Below, in pieces: positions 38,914-51,746 of a DNA stretch of 64,000 nucleotides; the stretch's first letter is position 1; every line of letters begins with the position of its first letter. Both the position numbers and the translations under genes were made by a program. The stretch spans positions 152,669,830-152,733,829 of the forward strand of contig OY740765.1 in the NCBI GenBank assembly GCA_963513935.1, read 5' to 3'. The DNA comes from Aphrophora alni. Lineage: Eukaryota > Arthropoda > Insecta > Hemiptera > Aphrophoridae. Below the pieces are notes generated by a model, which was given only the letters and a program-made list of their open reading frames with translations, was not told the DNA's origin and made no database searches.

Positions 38914-41530
38914 TATTCTCGAATTAATTACTCAGAAACTATAAGGGATATTTTCTAATTTAAAACACCACAGTAAAACGTGAATTTTCGTCCTTCCTAA
39001 TGTGAAATTTCGTATCATTACGATGTATAGTTAGGGAGCTACAATCGTTTTAAAAAGGTATTGCAAGTGGCGAAACGTGAAATGTTAAAATCTAGTATTT
39101 TTATTGACATATAAATTGATATAACTCTTAAACCATTTGAGATGTAGAAGTGATTTTTTCAGGGTTTATTCTCCTTTCAATTCTGCATCTTTTGATACCT
39201 ATATCGTTGGTTTAAAAGGTTTTTTTATCTTTTTTGAAAAAACTTTAAACAGCAATTACTCGCAAACCCTTTGAGATTTAAAAGTCATTTTTTCATGGTT
39301 TACTCTCTATTAAATTCTGCATCTATTGATGTGCATATCATTGGTATTGTTAAATGTTAAAATATTTACAAATAATTACATATAAATGAAAAAATACTAA
39401 AAATTTTGAAATTTCAATAGCACCACTCGACTCCAAATTTAATTCTGCTTCTACTAAGCTATAAAAATAATCAAAAATCAAAAACTCAAAAATCAAAAAC
39501 TCAATTTTTCGCCTAAAAAACTGCAAGGGGGAGACCTTACCATTTTGCAAAGTTTAAATATTAGCTGTTTTCTCGAATTAATTACTCAGAAACTATAAGG
39601 GATATTTTCGAATTTAAAACACCACAGTAAAACGTGAATTTTCTTCCTTCCTAATGTGAAATTTCGTATCATTACGATGTATAGTTAGGGAGCTACAATC
39701 GTTTTAAAAAGGTATTGCAAGTGGCGAAACGTGAAATGTTAAAATCTAGTATTTTTATTGACATATAAATTGATATAACTCTTAAACCATTTGAGATGTA
39801 GAAGTGATTTTTTCAGGGTTTATTCTCCTTTCAATTCTGAATCTTTTGATATCCATATCGTTGGTTTAAAAGGTTTTTTAAACTTTTTTGAAAAAACTTT
39901 AAACAGCAATTACTCGCAAACCCTTAGAGATTTAAAAGTCATTTTTTCGAGGTTTACTCTCTATTAAATTCTGCATCTATTGATGTGCATATCATTGGTA
40001 TTGTTAAATGTTAAAATATTTACAAATAATTACATATAAATGAAAAAATACTAAAAATTTTGAAATTTCAATAGCACCACTCGACTCCAAATTTAATTCT
40101 GCTTCTACTAAGCTATAAAAATAATCAAAAATCAAAAACTCAAAAATCAAAAACTCAATTTTTCGCCTAAAAAAACTGCAAGGGGGGACCTTACCATTTT
40201 GCAATGTTTGAAAATTGGCTGTTTTCTCGAATTAATTACTCAGAAACTATAAGGGATATTTTCTAATTTAAAACACTACAGTAAAACGTGAATTTTCTTC
40301 CTCCCTAATGTGAAATTTCGTATCATTACGATGTATAGTTAGGAAGCTACAATCGTTTTAAAAAGGTATTGCAAGTGGCGAAACGTGAAATGTTAAAATC
40401 TAGTATTTTTATTGACATATAACTTGATATAACTCTTAAACCATTTGAGATGTAGAAATGATTTTTTCAGGGTTTATTCTCCTTTCAATTCTGCATCTTT
40501 TGATATCCATATCGTTGGTTTAAAAGGTTTTTTTAAACTATTTTGAAAAAACTTTAAACAGCAATTACTCGCAAACCCTTTGAGATTTAAAAGTCATTTT
40601 TTCATGGTTTACTCTCTATTAAATTCTGCATCTATTGATGTGCATATCATTGGTATTGTTAAATGTTAAAATATTTACAAATAATTACATATAAATGAAA
40701 AAATACTAAAAATTTTGAAATTTCAATAGCACCACTCGACTCCAAATTTAATTCTGCTTCTACTAAGCTATAAAAATAATCAAAAATCAAAAACTCAAAA
40801 ATCAAAAACTCAATTTTTCGCCTAAAAAAACTGCAAGGGGGGACCTTACCATTTTGCAAAGTTTAAATATTGGCTGTTTTCTCGAATTAATTACTCAGAA
40901 ACTATAAGGGATATTTTCGAATTTAAAACACCACAGTAAAACGTGAATTTTCTTCCTTCCTAATGTGAAATTTCGTATCATTACGATGTATAGTTAGGGA
41001 GCTACAATCGTTTTAAAAAGGTATTGCAAGTGGCGAAACGTGAAATGTTAAAATCTAGTATTTTTATTGACATATAAATTGATATAACTCTTAAACCATT
41101 TGAGATGTAGAAGTGATTTTTTCAGGGTTTATTCTCCTTTCAATTCTGCATCTTTTGATATCCATATCGTTGGTTTAAAAGGTTTTTTAAACTTTTTTGA
41201 AAAAACTTTAAACAGCAATTACTCGCAAACCCTTAGAGATTTAAAAGTCATTTTTTCGAGGTTTACTCTCTATTAAATTCTGCATCTATTGATGTGCATA
41301 TCATTGGTATTGTTAAATGTTAAAATATTTACAAATAATTACATATAAATGAAAAAATACTAAAAATTTTGAAATTTCAATAGCACCACTCGACTCCAAA
41401 TTTAATTCTGCTTCTACTAAGCTATAAAAATAATCAAAAATCAAAAACTCAAAAATCAAAAACTCAATTTTTCGCCTAAAAAAACTGCAAGGGGGGACCT
41501 TACCATTTTCCAATGTTTGAAAATTGGCTG

Positions 41531-42049
41531 TTTTCTCGAATTAATTACTCAGACACTATAAGGGATATTTTCGAATTTAAAACACCACAGTAAAACGTGA
41601 ATTTTCTTCCTTCCTAATGTGAAATTTCGTATCATTACGATGTATAGTTAGGGAGCTACAATCGTTTTAAAAAGGTATTGCAAGTGGCGAAACGTGAAAT
41701 GTTAAAATCTAGTATTTTTATTGACATATAACTTGATATAACTCTTAAACCATTTGAGATGTAGAAGTGATTTTTCAGGGTTTACTCTCTATTAAATTCT
41801 GCATCTATTGATGTGCATATCATTGGTATTGTTAAATGTTAAAATATTTACAAATAATTACATATAAATGAAAAAATACTAAAAATTTTGAAATTTCAAT
41901 AGCACCACTCGACTCCAAATTTAATTCTGCTTCTACTAAGCTATAAAAATAATCAAAAATCAAAAACTCAAAAATCAAAAACTCAATTTTTCGCCTAAAA
42001 AAACTGCAAGGGGGGACCTTACCATTTTGCAAAGTTTGAATATTGGCTG
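41531..42049. repeat. Short monomer, type c (519 bp), partial higher-order unit
   Basis: Preceded by TCCAATG at 41509 in a monomer whose earlier part is of the CCCTTAGAGATTT type, so the junction is mosaic. The following monomers (42050, 42705) match the third and start of the fourth of the 3.0-kb unit. Confidence 0.9.
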
Positions 42050-43358
42050 TTTTCTCGAATTAATTACTCAGAAACTATAAGGGGTATTTTCTAATTTAAA
42101 ACACCACAGTAAAAGGTGAATTTTCTTCCTTCCTAATGTGAAATTTCGTATCATTACGATGTATAGTTAGGGAGATACAATCGTTTTAAAAAGGTATTGC
42201 AAGTGGCGAAACGTGAAATGTTAAAATCTAGTATTTTTATTGACATATAACTTGATATAACTCTTAAACCATTTGAGATGTAGAAATGATTTTTTCAGGG
42301 TTTATTCTCCTTTCAATTCTGCATCTTTTGATATCCATATCGTTGGTTTAAAAGGTTTTTTTATCTTTTTTGAAAAAACTTTAAACAGCAATTACTCGCA
42401 AACCCTTTGAGATTTAAAAGTCATTTTTTCATGGTTTACTCTCTATTAAATTCTGCATCTATTGATGTGCATATCATTGGTATTGTTAAATGTTAAAATA
42501 TTTACAAATAATTACATATAAATGAAAAAATACTAAAAATTTTGAAATTTCAATAGCACCACTCGACTCCAAATTTAATTCTGCTTCTACTAAGCTATAA
42601 AAATAATCAAAAATCAAAAACTCAAAAATTAAAAACTCAATTTTTCGCCTAAAAAAACTGCAAGGGGGGGACCTTACCATTTTGCAATGTTTGAAAATTC
42701 GCTGTATTCTCGAATTAATTACTCAGAAACTATAAGGGATATTTTCTAATTTAAAACACCACAGTAAAACGTGAATTTTCGTCCTTCCTAATGTGAAATT
42801 TCGTATCATTACGATGTATAGTTAGGGAGCTACAATCGTTTTAAAAAGGTATTGCAAGTGGCGAAACGTGAAATGTTAAAATCTAGTATTTTTATTGACA
42901 TATAAATTGATATAACTCTTAAACCATTTGAGATGTAGAAGTGATTTTTTCAGGGTTTATTCTCCTTTCAATTCTGCATCTTTTGATACCCATATCGTTG
43001 GTTTAAAAGGTTTTTTTATCTTTTTTGAAAAAACTTTAAACAGCAATTACTCGCAAACCCTTTGAGATTTAAAAGTCATTTTTTCATGGTTTACTCTCTA
43101 TTAAATTCTGCATCTATTGATGTGCATATCATTGGTATTGTTAAATGTTAAAATATTTACAAATAATTACATATAAATGAAAAAATACTAAAAATTTTGA
43201 AATTTCAATAGCACCACTCGACTCCAAATTTAATTCTGCTTCTACTAAGCTATAAAAATAATCAAAAATCAAAAACTCAAAAATCAAAAACTCAATTTTT
43301 CGCCTAAAAAACTGCAAGGGGGAGACCTTACCATTTTGCAAAGTTTAAATATTAGCTG

Positions 43359-44666
43359 ATTTCTCGAATTAATTACTCAGAAACTATAAGGGATATTTTC
43401 GAATTTAAAACACCACAGTAAAACGTGAATTTTCTTCCTTCCTAATGTGAAATTTCGTATCATTACGATGTATAGTTAGGGAGCTACAATCGTTTTAAAA
43501 AGGTATTGCAAGTGGCGAAACGTGAAATGTTAAAATCTAGTATTTTTATTGACATATAAATTGATATAACTCTTAAACCATTTGAGATGTAGAAGTGATT
43601 TTTTCAGGGTTTATTCTCCTTTCAATTCTGAATCTTTTGATATCCATATCGTTGGTTTAAAAGGTTTTTTAAACTTTTTTGAAAAAACTTTAAACAGCAA
43701 TTACTCGCAAACCCTTAGAGATTTAAAAGTCATTTTTTCGAGGTTTACTCTCTATTAAATTCTGCATCTATTGATGTGCATATCATTGGTATTGTTAAAT
43801 GTTAAAATATTTACAAATAATTACATATAAATGAAAAAATACTAAAAATTTTGAAATTTCAATAGCACCACTCGACTCCAAATTTAATTCTGCTTCTACT
43901 AAGCTATAAAAATAATCAAAAATCAAAAACTCAAAAATCAAAAACTCAATTTTTCGCCTAAAAAACTGCAAGGGGGAGACCTTACCATTTTGCAAAGTTT
44001 AAATATTAGCTGATTTCTCGAATTAATTACTCAGAAACTATAAGGGATATTTTCGAATTTAAAACACCACAGTAAAACGTGAATTTTCTTCCTTCCTAAT
44101 GTGAAATTTCGTATCATTACGATGTATAGTTAGGGAGCTACAATCGTTTTAAAAAGGTATTGCAAGTGGCGAAACGTGAAATGTTAAAATCTAGTATTTT
44201 TATTGACATATAAATTGATATAACTCTTAAACCATTTGAGATGTAGAAGTGATTTTTTCAGGGTTTATTCTCCTTTCAATTCTGAATCTTTTGATATCCA
44301 TATCGTTGGTTTAAAAGGTTTTTTAAACTTTTTTGAAAAAACTTTAAACAGCAATTACTCGCAAACCCTTAGAGATTTAAAAGTCATTTTTTCGAGGTTT
44401 ACTCTCTATTAAATTCTGCATCTATTGATGTGCATATCATTGGTATTGTTAAATGTTAAAATATTTACAAATAATTACATATAAATGAAAAAATACTAAA
44501 AATTTTGAAATTTCAATAGCACCACTCGACTCCAAATTTAATTCTGCTTCTACTAAGCTATAAAAATAATCAAAAATCAAAAACTCAAAAATCAAAAACT
44601 CAATTTTTCGCCTAAAAAAACTGCAAGGGGGGACCTTACCATTTTGCAATGTTTGAAAATTGGCTG
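43359..44666. repeat. Adjacent near-identical monomer pair (2 x 654 bp)
   Basis: Both begin TGATTTCTCG, a start variant I saw only here, and both carry CTGAATC, CCCTTAGAG and TTTTCGAGG. The adjacent pair looks like a recent single-monomer duplication, although only the first ends with the GGGGGAGACC variant. Confidence 0.8.
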
Positions 44667-47600
44667 TTTTCTCGAATTAATTACTCAGAAACTATAAGGG
44701 ATATTTTCTAATTTAAAACACCACAGTAAAACGTGAATTTTCTTCCTCCCTAATGTGAAATTTCGTATCATTACGATGTATAGTTAGGAAGCTACAATCG
44801 TTTTAAAAAGGTATTGCAAGTGGCGAAACGTGAAATGTTAAAATCTAGTATTTTTATTGACATATAACTTGATATAACTCTTAAACCATTTGAGATGTAG
44901 AAATGATTTTTTCAGGGTTTATTCTCCTTTCAATTCTGCATCTTTTGATATCCATATCGTTGGTTTAAAAGGTTTTTTTAAACTATTTTGAAAAAACTTT
45001 AAACAGCAATTACTCGCAAACCCTTTGAGATTTAAAAGTCATTTTTTCATGGTTTACTCTCTATTAAATTCTGCATCTATTGATGTGCATATCATTGGTA
45101 TTGTTAAATGTTAAAATATTTACAAATAATTACATATAAATGAAAAAATACTAAAAATTTTGAAATTTCAATAGCACCACTCGACTCCAAATTTAATTCT
45201 GCTTCTACTAAGCTATAAAAATAATCAAAAATCAAAAACTTCAAAATCAAAAACTCAATTTTTCGCCTAAAAAAACTGCAAGGGGGGACCTTACCATTTT
45301 GCAAAGTTTAAATATTGGCTGTTTTCTCGAATTAATTACTCAGAAACTATAAGGGATATTTTCTAATTTAAAACACCACAGTAAAACGTGAATTTTCTTC
45401 CTCCCTAATGTGAAATTTCGTATCATTACGATGTATAGTTAGGAAGCTACAATCGTTTTAAAAAGGTATTGCAAGTGGCGAAACGTGAAATGTTAAAATC
45501 TAGTATTTTTATTGACATATAACTTGATATAACTCTTAAACCATTTGAGATGTAGAAATGATTTTTTCAGGGTTTATTCTCCTTTCAATTCTGCATCTTT
45601 TGATATCCATATCGTTGGTTTAAAAGGTTTTTTTAAACTATTTTGAAAAAACTTTAAACAGCAATTACTCGCAAACCCTTTGAGATTTAAAAGTCATTTT
45701 TTCATGGTTTACTCTCTATTAAATTCTGCATCTATTGATGTGCATATCATTGGTATTGTTAAATGTTAAAATATTTACAAATAATTACATATAAATGAAA
45801 AAATACTAAAAATTTTGAAATTTCAATAGCACCACTCGACTCCAAATTTAATTCTGCTTCTACTAAGCTATAAAAATAATCAAAAATCAAAAACTCAAAA
45901 ATCAAAAACTCAATTTTTCGCCTAAAAAAACTGCAAGGGGGGACCTTACCATTTTGCAAAGTTTAAATATTGGCTGTTTTCTCGAATTAATTACTCAGAA
46001 ACTATAAGGGATATTTTCGAATTTAAAACACCACAGTAAAACGTGAATTTTCTTCCTTCCTAATGTGAAATTTCGTATCATTACGATGTATAGTTAGGGA
46101 GCTACAATCGTTTTAAAAAGGTATTGCAAGTGGCGAAACGTGAAATGTTAAAATCTAGTATTTTTATTGACATATAAATTGATATAACTCTTAAACCATT
46201 TGAGATGTAGAAGTGATTTTTTCAGGGTTTATTCTCCTTTCAATTCTGCATCTTTTGATATCCATATCGTTGGTTTAAAAGGTTTTTTAAACTTTTTGAA
46301 AAAACTTTAAACAGCAATTACTCGCAAACCCTTAGAGATTTAAAAGTCATTTTTTCGAGGTTTACTCTCTATTAAATTCTGCATCTATTGATGTGCATAT
46401 CATTGGTATTGTTAAATGTTAAAATATTTACAAATAATTACATATAAATGAAAAAATACTAAAAATTTTGAAATTTCAATAGCACCACTCGACTCCAAAT
46501 TTAATTCTGCTTCTACTAAGCTATAAAAATAATCAAAAATCAAAAACTCAAAAATCAAAAACTCAATTTTTCGCCTAAAAAAACTGCAAGGGGGGACCTT
46601 ACCATTTTGCAATGTTTGAAAATTGGCTGTTTTCTCGAATTAATTACTCAGAAACTATAAGGGATATTTTCTAATTTAAAACACCACAGTAAAACGTGAA
46701 TTTTCTTCCTCCCTAATGTGAAATTTCGTATCATTACGATGTATAGTTAGGAAGCTACAATCGTTTTAAAAAGGTATTGCAAGTGGCGAAACGTGAAATG
46801 TTAAAATCTAGTATTTTTATTGACATATAACTTGATATAACTCTTAAACCATTTGAGATGTAGAAATGATTTTTTCAGGGTTTATTCTCCTTTCAATTCT
46901 GCATCTTTTGATATCCATATCGTTGGTTTAAAAGGTTTTTTTAAACTATTTTGAAAAAACTTTAAACAGCAATTACTCGCAAACCCTTTGAGATTTAAAA
47001 GTCATTTTTCCATGGTTTACTCTCTATTAAATTCTGCATCTATTGATGTGCATATCATTGGTATTGTTAAATGTTAAAATATTTACAAATAATTACATAT
47101 AAATGAAAAAATACTAAAAATTTTGAAATTTCAATAGCACCACTCGACTCCAAATTTAATTCTGCTTCTACTAAGCTATAAAAATAATCAAAAATCAAAA
47201 ACTCAAAAATCAAAAACTCAATTTTTCGCCTAAAAAAACTGCAAGGGGGGACCTTACCATTTTGCAATGTTTGAAAATTGGCTGTTTTCTCGAATTAATT
47301 ACTCAGAAACTATAAGGGATATTTTCTAATTTAAAACACCACAGTAAAACGTGAATTTTCTTCCTCCCTAATGTGAAATTTCGTATCATTACGATGTATA
47401 GTTAGGGAGCTACAATCGTTTTAAAAAGGTATTGCAAGTGGCGAAACGTGAAATGTTAAAATCTAGTATTTTTATTGACATATAACTTGATATAACTCTT
47501 AAACCATTTGAGATGTAGAAGTGATTTTTTCAGGGTTTATTCTCCTTTCAATTCTGCATCTTTTGATATCCATATCGTTGGTTTAAAAGGTTTTTTAACT

Positions 47601-48594
47601 TTTTTGAAAAAACTTTAAACAGCAATTACTCGCAAACCCTTTGAGATTTAAAAGTCATTTTTTCATGGTTTACTCTCTATTAAATTCTGCATCTATTGAT
47701 GTGCATATCATTGGTATTGTTAAATGTTAAAATATTTACAAATAATTACATATAAATGAAAAAATACTAAAAATTTTGAAATTTCAATAGCACCACTCGA
47801 CTCCAAATTTAATTCTGCTTCTACTAAGCTATAAAAATAATCAAAAATCAAAAACTCAAAAATTAAAAACTCAATTTTTCGCCTAAAAAAACTGCAAGGG
47901 GGGGACCTTACCATTTTGCAATGTTTGAAAATTGGCTGTATTCTCGAATTAATTACTCAGAAACTATAAGGGATATTTTCGAATTTAAAACACCACAGTA
48001 AAACGTGAATTTTCTTCCTTCCTAATGTGAAATTTCGTATCATTACGATGTATAGTTAGGGAGCTACAATCGTTATAAAAAAGCATTGCAAGTGGCGAAA
48101 CGTGAAATGTTAAAATCTAGTATTTTTATTGACATATAACTTGATATAACTCTTAAACCATTTGAGATGTAGAAATGATTTTTTCAAAGTTTATTCTCCT
48201 TTCAATTCTGCATCTTTTGATATCCAAATCGTTGGTTTAAAAGGTTTTTTAAAACTTTTTTGAAAAAACTTTAAACAGCAATTACTCGCAAACCTTTTCA
48301 GATTTAAAAGTCATTTTTTCATGGTTTACTCTCTATTAAATTCTGCATCTATTGATGTGCATATCATTGGTATTGTTAAATGTTAAAATATTTACAAATA
48401 ATTACATATAAATGAAAAAATACTAAAAATTTTGAAATTTCAATAGCACCACTCGACTCCAAATTTAATTCTGCTTCTACTAAGCTATAAAAATAATCAA
48501 AAATCAAAAACTCAAAAATCAAAAACTCAATTTTTCGCCTAAAAAAACTGCAAGGGGGGGACCTTACCATTTTGCAATGTTTGAAAATTGGCTG

Positions 48595-49114
48595 TTTTCT
48601 CGAATTAATTACTCAGAAACTATAAGGGATATTTTCGAATTTAAAACACCACAGTAAAACGTGAATTTTCTTCCTTCCTAATGTAAAATTTCGTATCATT
48701 ACGATGTATAGTTAGGGAGCTACAATCGTTTTAAAAAGGTATTGCAAGTGGCGAAACGTGAAATGTTAAAATCTAGTATTTTTATTGACATATAAATTGA
48801 TATAACTCTTAAACCATTTGAGATGTAGAAGTGATTTTTTCAGGGTTTACTCTCTATTAAATTCTGCATCTATTGATGTGCATATCATTGGTATTGTTAA
48901 ATGTTAAAATATTTACAAATAATTACATATAAATGAAAAAATACTAAAAATTTTGAAATTTCAATAGCACCACTCGACTCCAAATTTAATTCTGCTTCTA
49001 CTAAGCTATAAAAATAATCAAAAATCAAAAACTCAAAAATCAAAAACTCAATTTTTCGCCTAAAAAAACTGCAAGGGGGGACCTTACCATTTTGCAAAGT
49101 TTAAATATTGGCTG
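48595..49114. repeat. Short monomer, type b-like (520 bp)
   Basis: Has GTAAAATTTCG and the A/B deletion but GTGAAATG in place of GTGATATG, and it is not followed by a type c unit. It is an isolated member of the class. Confidence 0.88.
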
Positions 49115-49919
49115 TTTTCTCGAATTAATTACTCAGAAACTATAAGGGATATTTTCGAATTTAAAACACCACAGTAAAACGTGAATTTTCTTCCTTCCTA
49201 ATGTGAAATTTCGTATCATTACGATGTATAGTTAGGGAGCTACAATCGTTTAAAAAAGGTATTGCAAGTGGCGAAACGTGAAATGTTAAAATCTAGTATT
49301 TTTATTGACATATAACTTGATATAACTCTTAAACCATTTGAGATGTAGAAATGATTTTTTCAGGGTTTATTCTCCTTTCAATTCTGCATCTTTTGATATC
49401 CAAATCGTTGGTTTAAAAGGTTTTTTTAAACTTTTTTGAAAAAACTTTAAACAGCAATTACTCGCAAACCCTTTCAGATTTAAAAGTCATTTTTTCATGG
49501 TTTACTCTCTATTAAATTCTGCATCTATTGATGTGCATATCATTGGTATTGTTAAATGTTAAAATATTTACAAATAATTACATATAAATGAAAAAATACT
49601 AAAAATTTTGAAATTTCAATAGCACCACTCGACTCCAAATTTAATTCTGCTTTTACTAAGCTATAAAAATAATCAAAAATCAAAAACTCAAAAATCAAAA
49701 ACTCAATTTTTCGCCTAAAAAAACTGCAAGGGGGGACCTTACCATTTTGCAATGTTTGAAAATTGGCTGTTTTCTCGAATTAATTACTCAGAAACTCTAA
49801 GGGATATTTTCGAATTTAAAACACCACAGTAAAACGTGAATTTTCTTCCTTCCTAATGTGAAATTTCGTATCATTACGATGTATAGTTAGGGAGCTACAA
49901 TCGTTTTAAAAAGGTATTG

Positions 49920-51746
49920 GAAGTGGCGAAACGTGAAATGTTAAAATCTAGTATTTTTATTGACATATAACTTGATATAACTCTTAAACCATTTGAGATG
50001 TAGAAATGATTTTTTCAGGGTTTATTCTCCTTTCAATTCTGCATCTTTTGATATCCATATCGTTGGTTTAAAAGGTTTTTTTTAACTATTTTGAAAAAAC
50101 TTTAAACAGCAATTACTCGCAAACCCTTTGAGATTTAAAAGTCATTTTTTCATGGTTTACTCTCTATTAAATTCTGCATCTATTGATGTGCATATCATTG
50201 GTATTGTTAAATGTTAAAATATTTACAAATAATTACATATAAATGAAAAAATACTAAAAATTTTGAAATTTCAATAGCACCACTCGACTCCAAATTTAAT
50301 TCTGCTTCTACTAAGCTATAAAAATAATCAAAAATCAAAAACTCAAAAATTAAAAACTCAATTTTTCGCCTAAAAAAACTGCAAGGGGGGGACCTTACCA
50401 TTTTGCAATGTTTGAAAATTGGCTGTATTCTCGAATTAATTACTCAGAAACTATAAGGGATATTTTCTAATTTAAAACACCACAGTAAAACGTGAATTTT
50501 CTTCCTTCCTAATGTGAAATTTCGTATCATTACGATGTATAGTTAGGGAGCTACAATCGTTTTAAAAAGGTATTGCAAGTGGCGAAACGTGAAATGTTAA
50601 AATCTAGTATTTTTATTGACATATAAATTGATATAACTCTTAAACCATTTGAGATGTAGAAGTGATTTTTTCAGGGTTTATTCTCCTTTCAATTCTGCAT
50701 CTTTTGATACCCATATCGGTGGTTTAAAAGGTTTTTTAACGGTTTTGAAAAAAATTTAAACAGCAATTACTCGCAAACCCTTTGAGATTTCAAAATCATT
50801 TTTTTATGGTTTACTCTCTATTAAATTCTGCATCTATTGATGTGCATATCATTGGTATTGTTAAATGTTAAAATATTTACAAAAAACTAGATAAAAATGA
50901 AAAAATACTAAAAATTTTGAAATTTCAATAGCACCACTCGACTCCAAATTTAATTCTGCTTCTACTAAGCTATAAAAATAAACAAAAATCAAAAACTCAA
51001 AAGTCAAAAACTCAATTTTTCGCCTAAAAAAACTGCAAGGGGGACCTTACCATTTTGCAATGTTTGAAAAATGGCTGTTTTCTCGAAATAATTACTCAAA
51101 AAATATAAGGGATATTTTCGAATTTAAAACACCCCAGTAAAACGTGAATTTTCTTCCTTCCTAATGTGAAATTTCGTATCATTACGATGTATAGTTAGGG
51201 AGATACAATCGTTTTAAAAAGGTATTGCAAGTGGCAAAACGTGAAATGTTAAAATCTAGTATTTTTATTGACATATAAATTGATATAACTCTTAAACCAT
51301 TTGAGATGTAGAAGTGATTTTTCAGGGTTTACTCTCTATTAAATTCTGCATCTATTGATGTGCATATCATTGGTATTGTTAAATGTTAAAATATTTACAA
51401 ATAATTACATATAAATGAAAAAATACTAAAAATTTTGAAATTTCAATAGCACCACTCGACTCCAAATTTAATTCTGCTTCTACTAAGCTATAAAAATAAT
51501 CAAAAATCAAAAACTCAAAAATCAAAAACTCAATTTTTCGCCTAAAAAAACTGCAAGGGGGGACCTTACCATTTTGCAAAGTTTGAATATTGGCTGTTTT
51601 CTCGAATTAATTACTCAGAAACTATAAGGGGTATTTTCTAATTTAAAACACCACAGTAAAACGTGAATTTTCTTCCTTCCTAATGTGAAATTTCGTATCA
51701 TTACGATGTATAGTTAGGGAGATACAATCGTTTTAAAAAGGTATTG
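49920..51746. repeat. 1,827-bp trimeric unit, copy 1
   Basis: Contains the rest of a 656-bp monomer with a run of eight T before AACTATTTTG, a divergent 652-bp monomer (50426) and a short 519-bp monomer (51078), and ends inside the next monomer with GGGGTATT. It repeats immediately at 51747-53573. Copy 1 has the private changes CGAAATAATTAC near 51086 and GGCAAAACG near 51234. Confidence 0.88.
51078..51596. repeat. Short monomer, type c (519 bp)
   Basis: Here the short unit begins with the fifth-monomer type start (ACTCAAAAAATATAAGGG) and then shows the A/B deletion with GATTTTTCAGGG. It therefore looks like a fusion of a type c unit with the monomer that follows the divergent one. The same is true at 52905-53423. 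Confidence 0.9.
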
